From Lithodes maja (lineage: Eukaryota; Arthropoda; Malacostraca; Decapoda; Lithodidae), in contig JBAKBP010007634.1 in NCBI GenBank assembly GCA_037953745.1, positions 34,002 through 98,001 of the forward strand: DNA of 64,000 bases, given 5' to 3'. A program made the position numbers and the translations under genes. This document shows, one piece after another, positions 32,529 through 43,930 of this stretch (within the stretch, counting starts at the first letter, position 1; the number at the start of each line of letters is the position of its first letter). The notes under the pieces were generated by a model that had not been told where the DNA came from, ran no database searches, and worked only from the letters and a program-made list of their open reading frames with translations.

Positions 32529-33530
32529 ATGCTTAAGGAAATTCCATTGACCCCTACCACTTCTTATCACATCGAACTGCACTGGTTACCAATAAAAGCT
32601 AGAATAGAATTTAAGTTGTGTCTGGTAACTTTCAAGGTCCTCAAGTTTGGTGAGCCCGGGTATCTTGCAGAGCTGCTCAGGCGTCCACCGTCATGCCATG
32701 GTGTAGTCGTGCACCATGATGATGACCCCTTGCGTCTTAAGGAACTGTGGGCTCTCCGGCAGTCATCTTTCTTTGAGAGATCATTCTCTTACATGGCTCC
32801 AAGGTTATATAACAGACTGCCACTGACCATGAGACAACTAATATAAGTTGTTGTTGTTGTTGTTGGTGTTCCCTAAGCTGACTGGCCGAACAGCCCCGAG
32901 TCCCTGAGGAAGGCCATGGCCACGATCGGGCTTTCCCACAGAGCTCTCATTGAGTGTAGATTATGTTGTTGGCGTAAGTGGTTGTGTGAAATGCAGTCTT
33001 CTATGATGTGTTTAATGGTATGGGGTGCTGTGTTACATCCCGGGCAGGCGTCGACAACGGAGTCATCCAGTCTCTTCTGATAGCTCAGGAGAGCTGGATG
33101 GTGTCCGCATCTCAGCCTGGCCAGGTGGACTCTGTCCTCGCGAGGAAGGGAGGATTCGGAAGGATGGATTTCGGGAGGTTGTGCATGCAGCTGCGTGTTG
33201 TCTGTGAGTGAGTGGATGGATTGGCGAGAGATATGAGTATGGATGTGCTAATATAAGTTCTGTTGAGTGCTTCAAGAGACGACTTAAGACTTTTCTCTTT
33301 GAAAGAAGCTATGATCTCGAGAGGGGTGTCATCATGGAGGGCTATAGGGTGTAGGCTATTTGCCACTGCTAGTGGCTGGGTGATGCGTATAGGTTTTATG
33401 TTGCATTAATTTGAGCGAATTGTGTTTTTTTTTTTTTTTGGTTGAAGGTTTTCGAGCGCCAGTGAATTCTGCGGAAAAAATGGCGCTTGTGAGAAATAAG
33501 TAATATGCTTATTATTATTATTATTATTTA
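32529..33530 (+). pseudogene. Diverged LINE-F 3' copy, split by an I-like fragment
   Basis: Encodes LHWLPIKARIEFKLCLVTFKVLKFGEPGYLAELLRRPP...RQLI, then (after 33,247) SVECFKRRLKTFLFERSYDLERGV and a stop near 33,354. Ends in (TTA)n at 33,510-33,530. It differs from the other LINE-F copies at many codons, so it is an older subfamily. Confidence 0.8.
32850..33247 (-). mobile_element. I-like LINE 3' fragment with 12-bp TSD
   Basis: TSD ctaatataagtt at 32,838-32,849 and 33,248-33,259. Nearly identical to part of 21,308-21,880 but truncated earlier (ends at tatggatgtg). (AAC)n tail at the left. Confidence 0.85.
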
Positions 33531-33574
33531 CATCACTAGGCCTAGCTTCCTTATTTCTATTAATTTCCTCCAGT

Positions 33575-34092
33575 TGTTGTTGTTGTTCCCCAAGCTGCCT
33601 GGCAGAACAGCCCCAAGGCCCCGAGCAAGGCCAAGGCCATAACCGAGCGCCCCCACAGAACCCTCCCTGCCGACCACAATAAAGCCTGGGTGACTGAAGC
33701 CACTCCATGGCTGGGAGCTGAGGAGCGTGCAGAAACGCCCGGGAAACCAAAGCCCCACCCAGGGCCCTGTGCCCCTCAGCAATTATGAAGAGAAAGTTTA
33801 GGGGCAAAGGAAAAATGTGACGCTTTGGCTTCCAATCTTGGTAGATTGGGAGGTCAATCCACGGAAGAGAAGCCGTCACTTGAGATCTAGAAAATATATA
33901 AGTAAAAGGAACAGTCAGAGTAAGCTATGGGTATGGCAGAGATCGCTCAGTTCTCACTCTGATAGACCAGCCCATCACCACATGACTAGAACCCAATCCT
34001 CTCAGCATCAGGTAGGAAAGGCCCTAGAAAGCCGCCTTTGGCGGGGGGATAGCTCCCCTATTTCAACCCTTTCGGGGTTGGGCACCCGCCAC
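33575..34092 (-). mobile_element. SINE-like retroposon, copy S2 (12-bp TSD)
   Basis: TSD atttcctccagt at 33,563-33,574 and 34,093-34,104. Sequence and ends as for copy S1. Confidence 0.85.
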
Positions 34093-34123
34093 ATTTCCTC
34101 CAGTAAACAGAACTAGGAATAGG

Positions 34124-34631
34124 CGGGTGCCCGACCCCGAAAGGGGTTGAAATAGGGGAGCTATCCCCCCGCCAAAGGCGGCTTTCTAGGGCCTTTCCTA
34201 GCTGATGCTGAGAGGATTGGGTTCTAGTCATGTGGTGATGGGCTGGTCTATCAGAGTGAGAACTGAGCGATCTCTGCCATACCCATAGCTTACTCTGACT
34301 GTTCCTTTAACTTATATATTTTCTAGATCTCAAGTGACGGCGTCTTTTCCGTGGATTGACCTCCCAATCTACCAAGATTGGACAAAGCGTCACATTTTTC
34401 CCTTGCCCCTCAACTTTCTCTTCATAATTGCTGAGGGGCACAGGGCCCTGGGTGGGGCTTTGGTTTCCCGGGCGTTTCTGCACCCTCCTCAGCTCCCAGC
34501 CGCTATGGAGTGGCTTCGGTCACCCAGGCTTTATTGTGGTCGGCAGGGAGGGTTCTGTGGGGGCGCTCGGTTATGGCCTTGGAATTGCTCGGGGCCTTGG
34601 GGCTGTTCGGCCAGGCAGCTTGGGGAACAAC
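34124..34631 (+). mobile_element. SINE-like retroposon, copy S3 (13-bp TSD)
   Basis: TSD aactaggaatagg at 34,111-34,123 and 34,632-34,644. Only 31 bp separate it from copy S2, and it lies in the opposite orientation, so the pair forms a ~0.5 kb inverted repeat. Confidence 0.85.
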
Positions 34632-34644
34632 AACTAGGAATAGG

Positions 34645-34683
34645 TTTCATAGTGAACTGGATTTCCTCCAGTTCACTATGAAA
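34645..34683. repeat. 16-bp perfect hairpin
   Basis: tttcatagtgaactgg (34,645-34,660) pairs with 34,668-34,683 around the loop atttcct. Confidence 0.8.
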
Positions 34684-34739
34684 CTTATCCCTAACTTCCT
34701 TGTTCTTCAGCAGCTACACTCTCCTTTTGGGCATGTTGG

Positions 34740-34852
34740 GGGTGTTTTGTGCCGGCCATGGTTGACTTGTGGAATAAGTTGCCAAATGACCTAGTCAATT
34801 CAGCTCATATCTCCATCTTTAAGTCTAGAGTTAATGCTTTTTTGCAGCATTA
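34740..34852 (+). pseudogene. LINE C-terminal fragment
   Basis: Reads VDLWNKLPNDLVNSAHISIF..., the W-N-x-L-P C-terminal motif common to CR1/L2/Jockey proteins, then a stop near 34,852. Family not assigned. Confidence 0.6.
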
Positions 34853-34995
34853 ATTCTAATTTTTAAACTTATTTTATTCTATTTTATTGTTTTATATTTA
34901 TATTTGATATCCTCCACTTCATAATATTTTATTCATTTTATCTGTGTTTAATATACAGTATGTATATATACAGTACAGTACTGTAGGCCTATATA

Positions 34996-35327
34996 CAGTA
35001 GGGTCTCACATAAAACGAGTTTATGGTAGATAAACGAGGGCGTTTTATGCGATTTCGTTTTATGTGAACACAGCATTTTGGTGGCGCAATATCGTCAATG
35101 TTCACTGTAAGCGATTTTTTTTTGTACAAAGCGAACGATATTTCGTACGTTTTGTACGATATTTCGGCGCTCTATATGAAAACTCCTCGGATTTGCCCCA
35201 CTTTGGCGGCGGACTCGTTTTATGTGATCACATTCGTTCTGATCGAAAATTAAATATTAATATTTTAGGTCGGTCGTTTTAATCGAGACTCGTTTTATGC
35301 GAACACGTTTTATGCGGGACCCTACTG
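34996..35327. mobile_element. pogo/Tigger-type MITE, 332 bp
   Basis: TA flanks at 34,994-34,995 and 35,328-35,329. TIRs CAGTAGGGTCTCACATAAAA and, reversed, CAGTAGGGTCCCGCATAAAA. Interior repeats cgttttatgyg. Noncoding. Confidence 0.8.
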
Positions 35328-35499
35328 TATATATATATATTTTTTTCTTTTCCTAAAGATGCCGTAGTCTCTCTCCAGTGCCTCCGGGTGTTTTGGGTGG
35401 ATTCATCTTGCTGGTGTTTCTGCACCCTGGTTGGAGACTTTGGCATCTCATATAATAATAATAATAATGTATACTGTACCTTCTTGCGCTCAGGATCTC

Positions 35500-35935
35500 T
35501 GTATAACTCATGTCGCAGACAAGTACTGTAGCTTATGCTGGGGGATACATTCTTCGCTCGGGATGATCTTTACATCCCGAACCAGTTTCCAGTCTTTCCT
35601 GTTAACCAAGAAGTAATCTATCTGGCTACTGGAGACCCCAGAGTTATATGTGACCAGATGGCTCTGTAACTTCTTGAACTTTGTGTAAATTGTGTTACAC
35701 ACAACCATGTTGAGTGTAACGCAGGACTCCAGTATATATTCGCCTTCCAGATTCCACCTTCCGTAACCATTTCCTCCATGTACTCCCTCGTATCCATCTG
35801 CAGATGCTCCTACGTGACCATTCAGGTCCCCTCCCAGGATTGTTATTTCATTCTCCGAGAGGCCTGAAATGACACTGACGGTGTCATTCCAGAAGTCCTC
35901 TTTTATCTCTCTGTAGGCCAGCCTGTGGGGCATAT
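35500..35935 (-). pseudogene. RTE-like endonuclease fragment
   Basis: About 140 residues: ITILGGDLNGHVGAS...GYGRWNLEGEYILESC...NTIYTKF...SQIDYFLVNRKDW...KIIPSEEC. GDLN and SQIDY are the APE-type endonuclease motifs of RTE-group LINEs. Both ends are truncated. It may be from the same family as the 53 kb copy, which lacks this domain. Confidence 0.7.
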
Positions 35936-36429
35936 GCAGATATCACATTCAGAATTCTTTCACCTAATTACAACTTCAAAACAATCAGCCTTTCACTAAC
36001 ATTGAAATCTGAAGCACACTTTCCACCCACTCTGCAGCCACCAGAACATCACTCCTCATTTTGCTTTATCAGTCTCAACCCATTTCCAGTGGATCCTATA
36101 TTTTTTCTTTCTTCCAACAATCCACTGTGCCCCATACCCTTTCCAGAGTGTTTCCTAAGCACAGCAGACGTTCACTCGCCTCCTCTCATACATCTCAGCC
36201 ACTTCATTTGCATGCAGATTCAAACTACTGTACCAACATTGACACTAGCAAATCTGAGACTGTAGGGGGGCATTTGTCCGTATCCTGTGTGGTTTTGAAT
36301 CATCGGACTTACGTTGTTTCTCTTTAGGTTTAGTCATAATTGGTGATTATGTAAAGTCAGTAAAAATAGGTTAGCCTAAACAGAACCAGATGCGGAAATA
36401 ACTTGTGCCGACCATGCCAAGTGAGATAT
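35936..36429. other. Noncoding or highly degraded
   Basis: Short frames only; no recognisable product. Confidence 0.35.
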
Positions 36430-36645
36430 CTTTCTTGGTGTAACTGGCAGAGTGACTGCCTCATAGCCTAAGGGTCCCGGGTTCAATCCCAGGCCCTGGC
36501 TTATTTTCGGGAGGCTATTTCAGTAGCAAACGAAGTTTAGGTGTGTTGGTAAAATTGTTAAGGTGGTTGAGAGTAAGATTGGAGCTCCATAAATCCTCTT
36601 TCGGGTATGGGGTAAAAACCTATTCCTACAATTAGGCTGGCAAAT
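36430..36645 (+). mobile_element. tRNA-derived SINE, type 1
   Basis: A tRNA-like head: ggtgtaactggcagagtgac (A-box-like) and gggttcaatcccaggcc (B box GGTTCAATCCC) at about 36,478-36,494, then a ~150-bp unrelated body. Not a tRNA gene because acceptor pairing and anticodon arm are not convincing. Confidence 0.6.
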
Positions 36646-37069
36646 GGGCACCCCCCCCCCCCCCCCACCCCCCACCCTCAGAACTCCGGCTCCAGCTCTA
36701 CCCCGGGAACCATTCCAATCACCTTTCCCTAAGGCCTAAGAGATTACAAGGGGGTAGGATCCATTGGCCTCGGTGCGCCCCACCAGAACCAGCCGCAGGG
36801 ACACACCCTGTGCGCGTACACGGCACTACGACTGGTCTGGTATTTTTCACCCAATGACAAGGCAGCCTCCTGGAGCGCTACCACCAGGTTCGGGCCCCTA
36901 TACTGTTGGGCGGAGAGTGCCAGTCTGGAGAAACACTACGCACTGTACCCTCTGGATCCATTTTGTCCAGGTTGGGCCCAAGGTGCCAGGTCCGGGTCCG
37001 CAGAGAGCGACATCCACCGCCATTGTGCCGCCATTAGTCAACTTGGACTAGATTTTAACAGGTGCATAA
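36646..37069. other. Noncoding; C run at 36,651-36,666
   Basis: A 95-codon frame here has no recognisable features. A C run separates it from the SINE. Confidence 0.35.
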
Positions 37070-37215
37070 GTCAAAAGTGGTACCGTACTGAAAACATCTG
37101 CCTGCCAAGTTATGTAAGAAACATTACTGGTTATGGTGTGAATAAATTTAAAGCCCAGGTGGATAACTTCCTGGGAGGGGTGCCAGATGACAGCACCAGG
37201 CTACACGGCACATAG
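37070..37215 (+). pseudogene. LINE C-terminal fragment
   Basis: Reads LPSYVRNITGYGVNKFKAQV DNFLGGVPDDSTRLHG then stop. LP..V......FK..LD..L..+PD is the usual end of CR1/L2-type ORF2. Confidence 0.55.
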
Positions 37216-37368
37216 CTGAGCACAAGGCAATTCAGTCCTGGACCAAGTTGACTTGCTGGTGATGGACAAATGGTTTGGGCATAGCTGTCGAACTCCATGA
37301 CTGAGGCATTGCTCTCTCAAATTCTGGAAGTAGAAAATACAAGTACAGTACAGTACTGTAGTAAGTAG

Positions 37369-38084
37369 CAGGGATGGAGTATTCATATTTGTTATTCGTA
37401 TCGATAGGGTATTCGTATTCGTATTTGAATTCTTATAAATAAAAGTACTGTAATAGTATTTGCATTCATATTAAAAAATTTGGACATTATTTATATTCGT
37501 AGAATCATCTGGCAAATACAGAGCTAGAGAGAGAGAGAAAGCTGTCATCATTCATTTTTCGTCAAATTCACGAATTTGATACCATACCATATATCTAGTT
37601 ACTACACTACATAGGTTGATATCCCAGTATTGAATACAGGTGGTGTCTGTTATGTCATAAAATAGTTAACCATTGCATAAGCTACGATACCATTGTCAAC
37701 TAATTTTACGAAAAGTATTTGTATTCGTATTCGACGAGACAATATTTCCTTAACCCTTGGGATCCGGGGGGCCTCATATGAAGTTTGGTATTTTCAAACT
37801 TCATAATTCAGTAGCTACTGATTGAGACCACCTAGAGCAGTCAATTTTTTTGCAAATTGTAGAACGTTTTCTTGTCTGTAGACTGCCATTGAGATGACAT
37901 CGCTACGTTGCGTGGTTGCCGAGTTCTGATGATTATATCGGTGACTTTTTAGCCGCGCATTTTGCCTCATATGAGGCCTCCCGGATTCCAAGGGTTAAAC
38001 AGGTATTCATATTCGTATTCATAGAAATCTAAATTATTCGTATTCGTATTTGAATACTGAACTTGTGTATTCACTCCATGCTTG
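37369..38084. mobile_element. hAT-like non-autonomous element with 8-bp TSD
   Basis: 8-bp flanks gtaagtag (37,361-37,368) and gtaagtgg (38,085-38,092). Ends CAGGGATGGAGTATTC and, reversed, CAAGCATGGAGTGAATAC. The body is made of attcgtattcg repeats. An 8-bp duplication and CA(G) ends suggest hAT. A TTAA MITE is nested inside. Confidence 0.65.
37754..37994. mobile_element. piggyBac-type MITE (TTAA TSD), 241 bp, long TIRs
   Basis: TTAA at 37,750-37,753 and 37,995-37,998. TIRs of about 30 bp: CCCTTGGGATCCGGGGGGCC against, reversed, CCCTTGGAATCCGGGAGGCC, both continuing tcatatga. Noncoding. Confidence 0.88.
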
Positions 38085-38390
38085 GTAAGTGGTTAGGCTA
38101 TACTGTTTTGTAAATGTCTTAGCTGTCTTAAAATTATTTTCCCTTCGACCATATGGGGAAATAATCAGAATTTGGTAATTAATTTTTACTTGTCACCTAT
38201 TGTATGGATTTATGTTCAATTATTGCCATTTCAAGCTTACGATATAGGTTAGGATAAATTATGTGAGTTAGTGGTACAGTACCAGTAGTATTTAGTAAGA
38301 TTCAATTGTTAGTTGATATGTTAGCTATACAGTGCAGTACCTTTATAATATATCTTGGCCCCTTTCACTCTATTTGCCCTTTATAAGTGA

Positions 38391-38637
38391 CAGCGGATCG
38401 CTTGGTGTAGTGACTAGCGTCTCGGACTTCCACCCAGAAGGCCCGGGTTCGCGCCCACGCTCGGCGCATTAAAGATTTTTCACAAGCACTGAGTCGTTAC
38501 CATCCCTCATGAGCAAAGGGATGGGGTAGTAGTACAGGACCCCAATGGAAATACGCCTAATCGGCCTTATTGAGCTATCCTTAGCTAGCTTAGCATGCGC
38601 TAGCTTTAAGAACTATTATTATTATTATTATTATTAT
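38391..38637 (+). mobile_element. tRNA-derived SINE, type 2, with (ATT)n tail
   Basis: Head cttggtgtagtgactagcg (A-box-like) and cccgggttcgcgcccac (B box near 38,444-38,456), a ~150-bp body and an (ATT)n tail at about 38,612-38,637. The tail matches that of LINE-F, a possible partner. It ends about 30 bp before the splice acceptor at 38,666. Confidence 0.7.
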
Positions 38638-38666
38638 AAAATTCATGTTTGTTTGATATTTTTCAG

Positions 38667-38754
38667 AAGAGCATAGTGCAGTAAAATTATAAGCAATGGA
38701 TAAGAGACCATCAGACATAAATGGAAACAGTGGAGCTCCTCAGAAAAAACAGAG
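38667..38754 (+). CDS. Candidate host-gene exon with start codon
   Basis: Acceptor gatatttttcag ends at 38,666 and donor AG|gtaagc is at 38,755. ATG at 38,696 gives 19 codons plus 2 bases, translating MDKRPSDINGNSGAPQKKQ, then a split codon AG|G (Arg). The basic KKQR resembles a nuclear localisation signal. The acceptor implies an upstream noncoding exon that I could not find. Phase 2 fits the exon at 55,510. The layout (short Lys/Arg-rich start, then acidic stretch) recalls the N-terminus of DNA polymerase delta catalytic subunits, but that is a weak guess. Confidence 0.6.
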
Positions 38755-40298
38755 GTAAGCAGAAATTTGAAGAATCAGTTTTATTTCTTGGTCTTGAACA
38801 GTTTACTAAGCTACAGTAACTGATTTGGTAATGATATGACATCTCAGTATTAGGATTATTTAAAAAAATAGTTCTTGAATTGATGTTCTTGGTTGGTCCT
38901 TCCTCAACCTTTTCATGTAATTTTATTTGTACTTAAAGAAACAAACATAAATAGGGTTGACATATTACAAGTATTTATATTTATTTATTTATTTATTTAT
39001 TTATCTTTACCCTGACAAGATTACACTTGGTTGGTTTGAGGTAGATAACTTTACTTTGAGCTGTCTGGCTGATGGTATTGTGTAGATGTTTCTTATATTT
39101 GTTTTTGCAACTGAAAGATGTTATTTGTCGAACACTGTACTGTACCATCTTCCACTCAGCTTGAACTCTTGAAGTAACCTAGAGTTTTGTAGCTCTAAGT
39201 GGCTATGTGTTAATTTGACAGGTAAAAACAGACTAGTACTAGGTACCTGGTACTAGTTTTTACATGCCATCTATTAGCAATACAGTATTTAATAATAGAC
39301 ACACACTTCACTTGGTCCAGAAGATAACTTGATTAATATATATACTGTATACAGTATACCAGTACTGTAACTTGGTTTTATCAAAAATTAGTTATGTACG
39401 GTTAACTTTAATAGTTCACCAAAAATCTTTGTACATAATCACTCTAATTTCAACTTCCTACAGTACAGTATATTTTTTTCTAGATTTAACACAAATTACC
39501 ATTGTGGTTTTCGATAAACTATTGATTTTGACTTTACAGTACTATATGCAATGTTCATAATCACTAATATATTGTTCTGAATTTAATATACTCTTTATAA
39601 AACCAGCTAAATGTAATGCCTTCTCTGAAATTTCCTCCAAATATCTTTCGGAAACGCTTTCTGATAGTGCCAGTTATTCAAAGTTTCTGGATATTTGACT
39701 TCCAGTTATAGGGACTCTACTGTACAGTACCGGTACTACAGTTGCCAAGATCTGAACCTGGGACAAGTGCTGTAAAATAGCAACATGGTTTAATGCTTTC
39801 ACAGGTCTTTATATAGTTTGAAGGTGAATTAATGAGTTTACACTTTGTAATAATGTTGTTTGAAGTGGTAAGATCATCTATCCTCAATGATACTATAGTC
39901 GGTTTATTTCCAGCTGATGACAAATTTAATATTTTAGCAGCTGATTTCTCAATACTTAATGATGAAATATGAAACTACTATGTCTGCGTTATCATAGTGC
40001 CAAGTTTTCACAATCAGCAACATATTACGCTACAAAATGTTCGTAATTTCGAAGTAATTAAGATGAATACTGTATGTGGAAATTTACCATCAGCTGGAAA
40101 AAAATGGACTATATCCATTAACCTGTTACAGTGGTTATACAGTATATACAGCCACCTCTTCACAGCATATGTCCCAGGTTTATGTGTTGGCACCTGTACC
40201 TGTACTTTACACACACTCTCATCTCATTCAATTATAGTAATGTTACTAGGAACTTTAGTAGTATTTTTCATGTTGTGTTATGAAATATTAAATATTAA
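38755..40298 (+). other. Intron sequence, no gene seen
   Basis: Start of the inferred ~16.8 kb intron. It contains (ATTT)n at about 38,974-39,006 and many acagtactgtac palindromes. Confidence 0.45.
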
Positions 40299-40393
40299 CC
40301 CGGGAACTGCGGGAAGACTCTTTAGAGTTCGGCCGGCGGACTGCGGGAAGACTCTCTGGAGTAAGTAAAACTAAAAATCAACTTTTTACATCG

Positions 40394-40437
<44 letters not shown>

Positions 40438-40920
40438 GCCCCTGGGCCATGCAAAATCTCAGTCCTCTACCTCCCCTCCTTCCCCACTTTCCTCCTATTC
40501 CTCAGTTATCACCTATTTTCCCTATTATTCCCTTATTCTGAGGTATATTTTCGTGCTAACATTAGCGAGTTGCAAGCAGGGTGTTGTCATCACTGATGGC
40601 CATCGAGTGCAAGAGAGAGAGAGAGAGAGTATCGATCGACTGTGTCTCAGTGGCCTTGGGGGAAATTGGCGGGAAAGGAGTTTGCCTCACCCATAGATTA
40701 TACAACTCGCGGGCTATATCTCCGATTTTGACCATCCAAACGCTGTTTTCACTCGTTTTATTGTTGTTTCAGGTTAATACCTTTATAATCAACCCATAAT
40801 AGGCGCATATGGATAATTATTAATGCTATTAATGGTACAATGAATATTTTAGTGACGAAAAACCTCAAATACGTCAGCACAGGGGGAGGTTTTCATTTAC
40901 CCCCGTGCGCACTTCAGAGG
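40299..40920. mobile_element. TTAA-bounded MITE, 622 bp
   Basis: TTAA at 40,295-40,298 and 40,921-40,924. Near the left end is a direct repeat of actgcgggaagactct. It contains a T run (40,399-40,436) and tcagttatcacctattttcc, shared in reverse with 52,358-52,997. TIR similarity is weak (CCCGGGAACTGCGGG versus CCTCTGAAGTGCGCACG). Confidence 0.5.
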
Positions 40921-41955
40921 TTAATAATGCTACCCCATTTCGGAGAGTTATATGCAGTATAACTTCATGACATTAAAGAGGGTGTTTTTTGTAGAACCCC
41001 TTCTCCCTCATGTTTAGCTGAGTGATGTTAAAAAATGATTTTTTTTGGTACTTTTATGACATACTACATTTTCATTTCTGAATTGTGTGTTATACAAGAT
41101 ATTTTAATGTATTTTTGTAGTTTATATGAATTTTTCTTTTATGTCCAATATTTTTGAGACTACAGTTGTAGTAAAGTGTAGAGGTTTTGTATACCGGTAC
41201 CTGCTATTGTTGGCTAAGTAACAGGTTCATTGCAATATTACATGCTTAATCTACCACTTCTATAAATTGATATCCTATTCATTTAATATAAAATTGCAGA
41301 TCTTTAAATATCAGCATATACAGTACTGTACTGTATAATTATGTACCGAGAGTTCCGTATGGAGCTCAGTGGTCTGGTTAATCTGCTCTACATAACTAAC
41401 TGTATATGTACCTTACTGTTATTAAGTTTGAAATCTCTGAAACTATGTACTGTACTGTACAGTACTGGTATATAAACTAAAGGGGTTATCACACTGGGCC
41501 AAATTCTCGTCAATCTCCAATCTCCAGTCTCCGTTTCCAGTCAGTAGCGCCAGCAAATTCTATCACACACGCCAAGCGTCCTGGCTGCGTGAGTCTCCAA
41601 CACAACAATAACAACGTCCGACCTTAGCCTATATTGGTCCGTTTCACCTATACTGTAATGTATAGCAATATGAATTTACATCTACAATTATAATGCAATA
41701 TGACTCAATCTACACGTTAGTGTAATTTTTTTAAAATTTGAAGCTTATATGAGGAAATTTATATTTTGAACTTTTTCAATTCATACCAATCGCCGTGGCG
41801 TAGGCTATAGAAGAGTGGTTTCACTTAAACTGTAAAATAATATGGATTGATATTGACAAACTTTGTGTAATAGGACCCAATCTATACGTTAATGTTGCTA
41901 TGTTTTGCGTGTGAAGCTTATATAAGTAGCTATGAGAAAGTTTTTCGCAAAATAT

Positions 41956-42839
41956 AGGCTTTGAAGAGCAAGGAAAAGGTAGTGAGGGAAACAGTGGAGA
42001 CCAAAAAGGAGCCGACCAAATGCACCACTGAGGTGGTAGATGGTGGAAAGAAAAAAACTGTCTGGGACCATCAGGTCCTGGTAGTGAAGCCAAAAGACCG
42101 ATCCTCCGAGCCAGTAAGCCCACCAGATACAAAGGCAATCGAGACTGCTTTGGCTTCGGTTCCGGTTAACAAGTTAACTAGAACTGATTCAGGTGTACTG
42201 GTGGTACGACTTCCATCCAAGAAAGCCAAAGAAGATGCAGGAAAGGCCATCAATCAGTGTTTGGGGGTGGACAGTGCCTTCAGTGTCTCCGAACCAAAGA
42301 AGATGATGCCAAAAATGACTCTGGTAGGCATTGCTAATGACGCTGAGGATAATGAGATCATTCCCAGCATCCTCAACAAGAACCCAAGAATAAAGTCCCT
42401 GGTCGACGATGGCTTAGCTATGAATTTGCTATTCACTAAGCAAAAGAGTGATGCACACACTAAGATTGCGGTAGTAAAAATGTCACCTGAAATACGCTCT
42501 TCCATTGTGGATGATGGCAATTCTGTGTATGTTGGACTTGTGAGATGTCGTGCATACGATCGCTTCTGGGTAACACAATGTTACCATTGCCAGGGCTTTG
42601 GTCATACCAGTGACAGGTGTTATCGGAAAAATGAGGATCCAAAATGCAACTTCTGTGCCGGTACTCATAACTCAAAAGACTGCACCAACAAGACTTCCCC
42701 CAAATGTATAAATTGTATGAGCTCCACATCAGTTACGGAGCCGCCAAATCATTTCGCCTCAAGTAGAAATTGTCCTTTAATGACAGCTCAGAGAAATAAA
42801 GTTATTGAGAACACCAATTTTGTAGGTTCAAAAAACTGA
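41956..42839 (+). CDS. LINE-F ORF1: Gag-like protein with CCHC zinc knuckles
   Basis: Open from 41,961 to 42,839 (292 residues) with no proper start, so the 5' end is truncated. From about residue 14: Lys-rich linker, a central PRE/RRM-like region (SGVLVVRLPSKKAKEDAGKA...KMTLVGI...), then CYHCQGFGHTSDRC, CNFCAGTHNSKDC and CINC...H...C, three zinc knuckles as in Jockey/I-type ORF1 proteins. Binds and packages LINE RNA. The first ~13 codons derive from LINE-C ORF1 (see findings). Confidence 0.8.
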
Positions 42840-42859
42840 AAAATGCACATGGGAGCCGG

Positions 42860-43930
42860 TTGAAACTGGGTCTGTTGAATGTTCGTTCCTTGCGTAACAA
42901 AATGGATCATATTTGCGAGATCTTGGATGAACGTAACCTTGATGTATTATGTCTCACTGAGACCTGGTTGTTCGAGTCAGATCTGAATATTATCCAGGCG
43001 GCATTGCCTAAAACCCATTCCATAATAAATGTTCCTAGGCCTAGGGGAGACCATCCGGGTGGTGGAGTGGCAGTTGTCTACTCCACATCTCTGGTGAATA
43101 TCTTGCAAATAAGCCATAACCCAGCCCCTCTTTATTATGAACTGTTGGAAGTGGAAATAAAACTCCATCAACAAATTCTAAGAATGGCAGTTGTCTATAG
43201 GCCTGGCCATCGTGGCACAGATAGGGGTTTTATGGAAGAGTTTGGGCAGTTTCTCGAGGAATTTTCTGCTAAAACCGGAAGACTTTTGATATGTGGAGAT
43301 ATTAATTACTGGGTTGACAGCCCTCATCTGAAGCCATTCTCTCCTGAGTTCCTTGAGTTGACTGATCAGAACAATTTTGTAAACCATGTGTCCCACCCAA
43401 CTCATATCTTAGGACACACCCTTGACTTGGTTTTCTCTCCTGTGGGTTGTGGTGGTGTTCTGGATGTTGATGTTGAGAATGCTGACCCTAATACCTCTGA
43501 TCATGCTTTGATTACTTTCAGCTTTGATTTCCCTAAGCCACTCACACATGAAAAAGTAATCAGATTTAGAAATTATAAAAATGCAGACCTAAATTTGGCT
43601 AGCAATGAAGTAAAACAGTACTTGGGAAGTATTGATACTTCCAACCTTACTTCAGATGAGCTGGTGGAGGTACATGGAAATGCACTTAAATTAGTGTTCG
43701 ATCATCACTGTCCAGAAGTAGAGAAGAAAATCATAGTACGAGATGATTCGCCCTGGTATAGCACTCGAGTTAAATTTCTTAGAAGAGCGCGTAGAAGAGC
43801 TGAACGTGAATGGCGGAAAAATAAAACAGACTCTACATGGTTGCAATATCTGTCAGCCAGAAGAGCTGTGGTCCACAAAATCAAAGATGAAAAGAAAGTG
43901 TATTATCAGGGAAAAGTTGACTCGTGTATT
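42860..43930 (+). CDS. LINE-F ORF2, endonuclease part (interrupted)
   Basis: Starts MKLGLLNVRSLRNKMDHICE 20 bases after ORF1 ends. APE-type endonuclease: LTETWL, GDINYWVD, TLDLVFS and SDHALITF, all catalytic motifs present. A linker follows: DDSPWYSTRVKFLRRARRRA. At about 43,930 a CR1-like LINE inserted on the opposite strand ends the frame. The protein resumes at 46,283 and again at 47,641. Confidence 0.85.

Noticed and set aside
36764..37051. 95-codon frame rich in Arg and Pro
   Set aside because: No homology recognised, no splice context, flanked by LINE debris.
36430..38637. tRNA genes
   Set aside because: B-box-like sequences are present, but cloverleaf pairing and acceptor stems are not, and bodies and tails are SINE-like.
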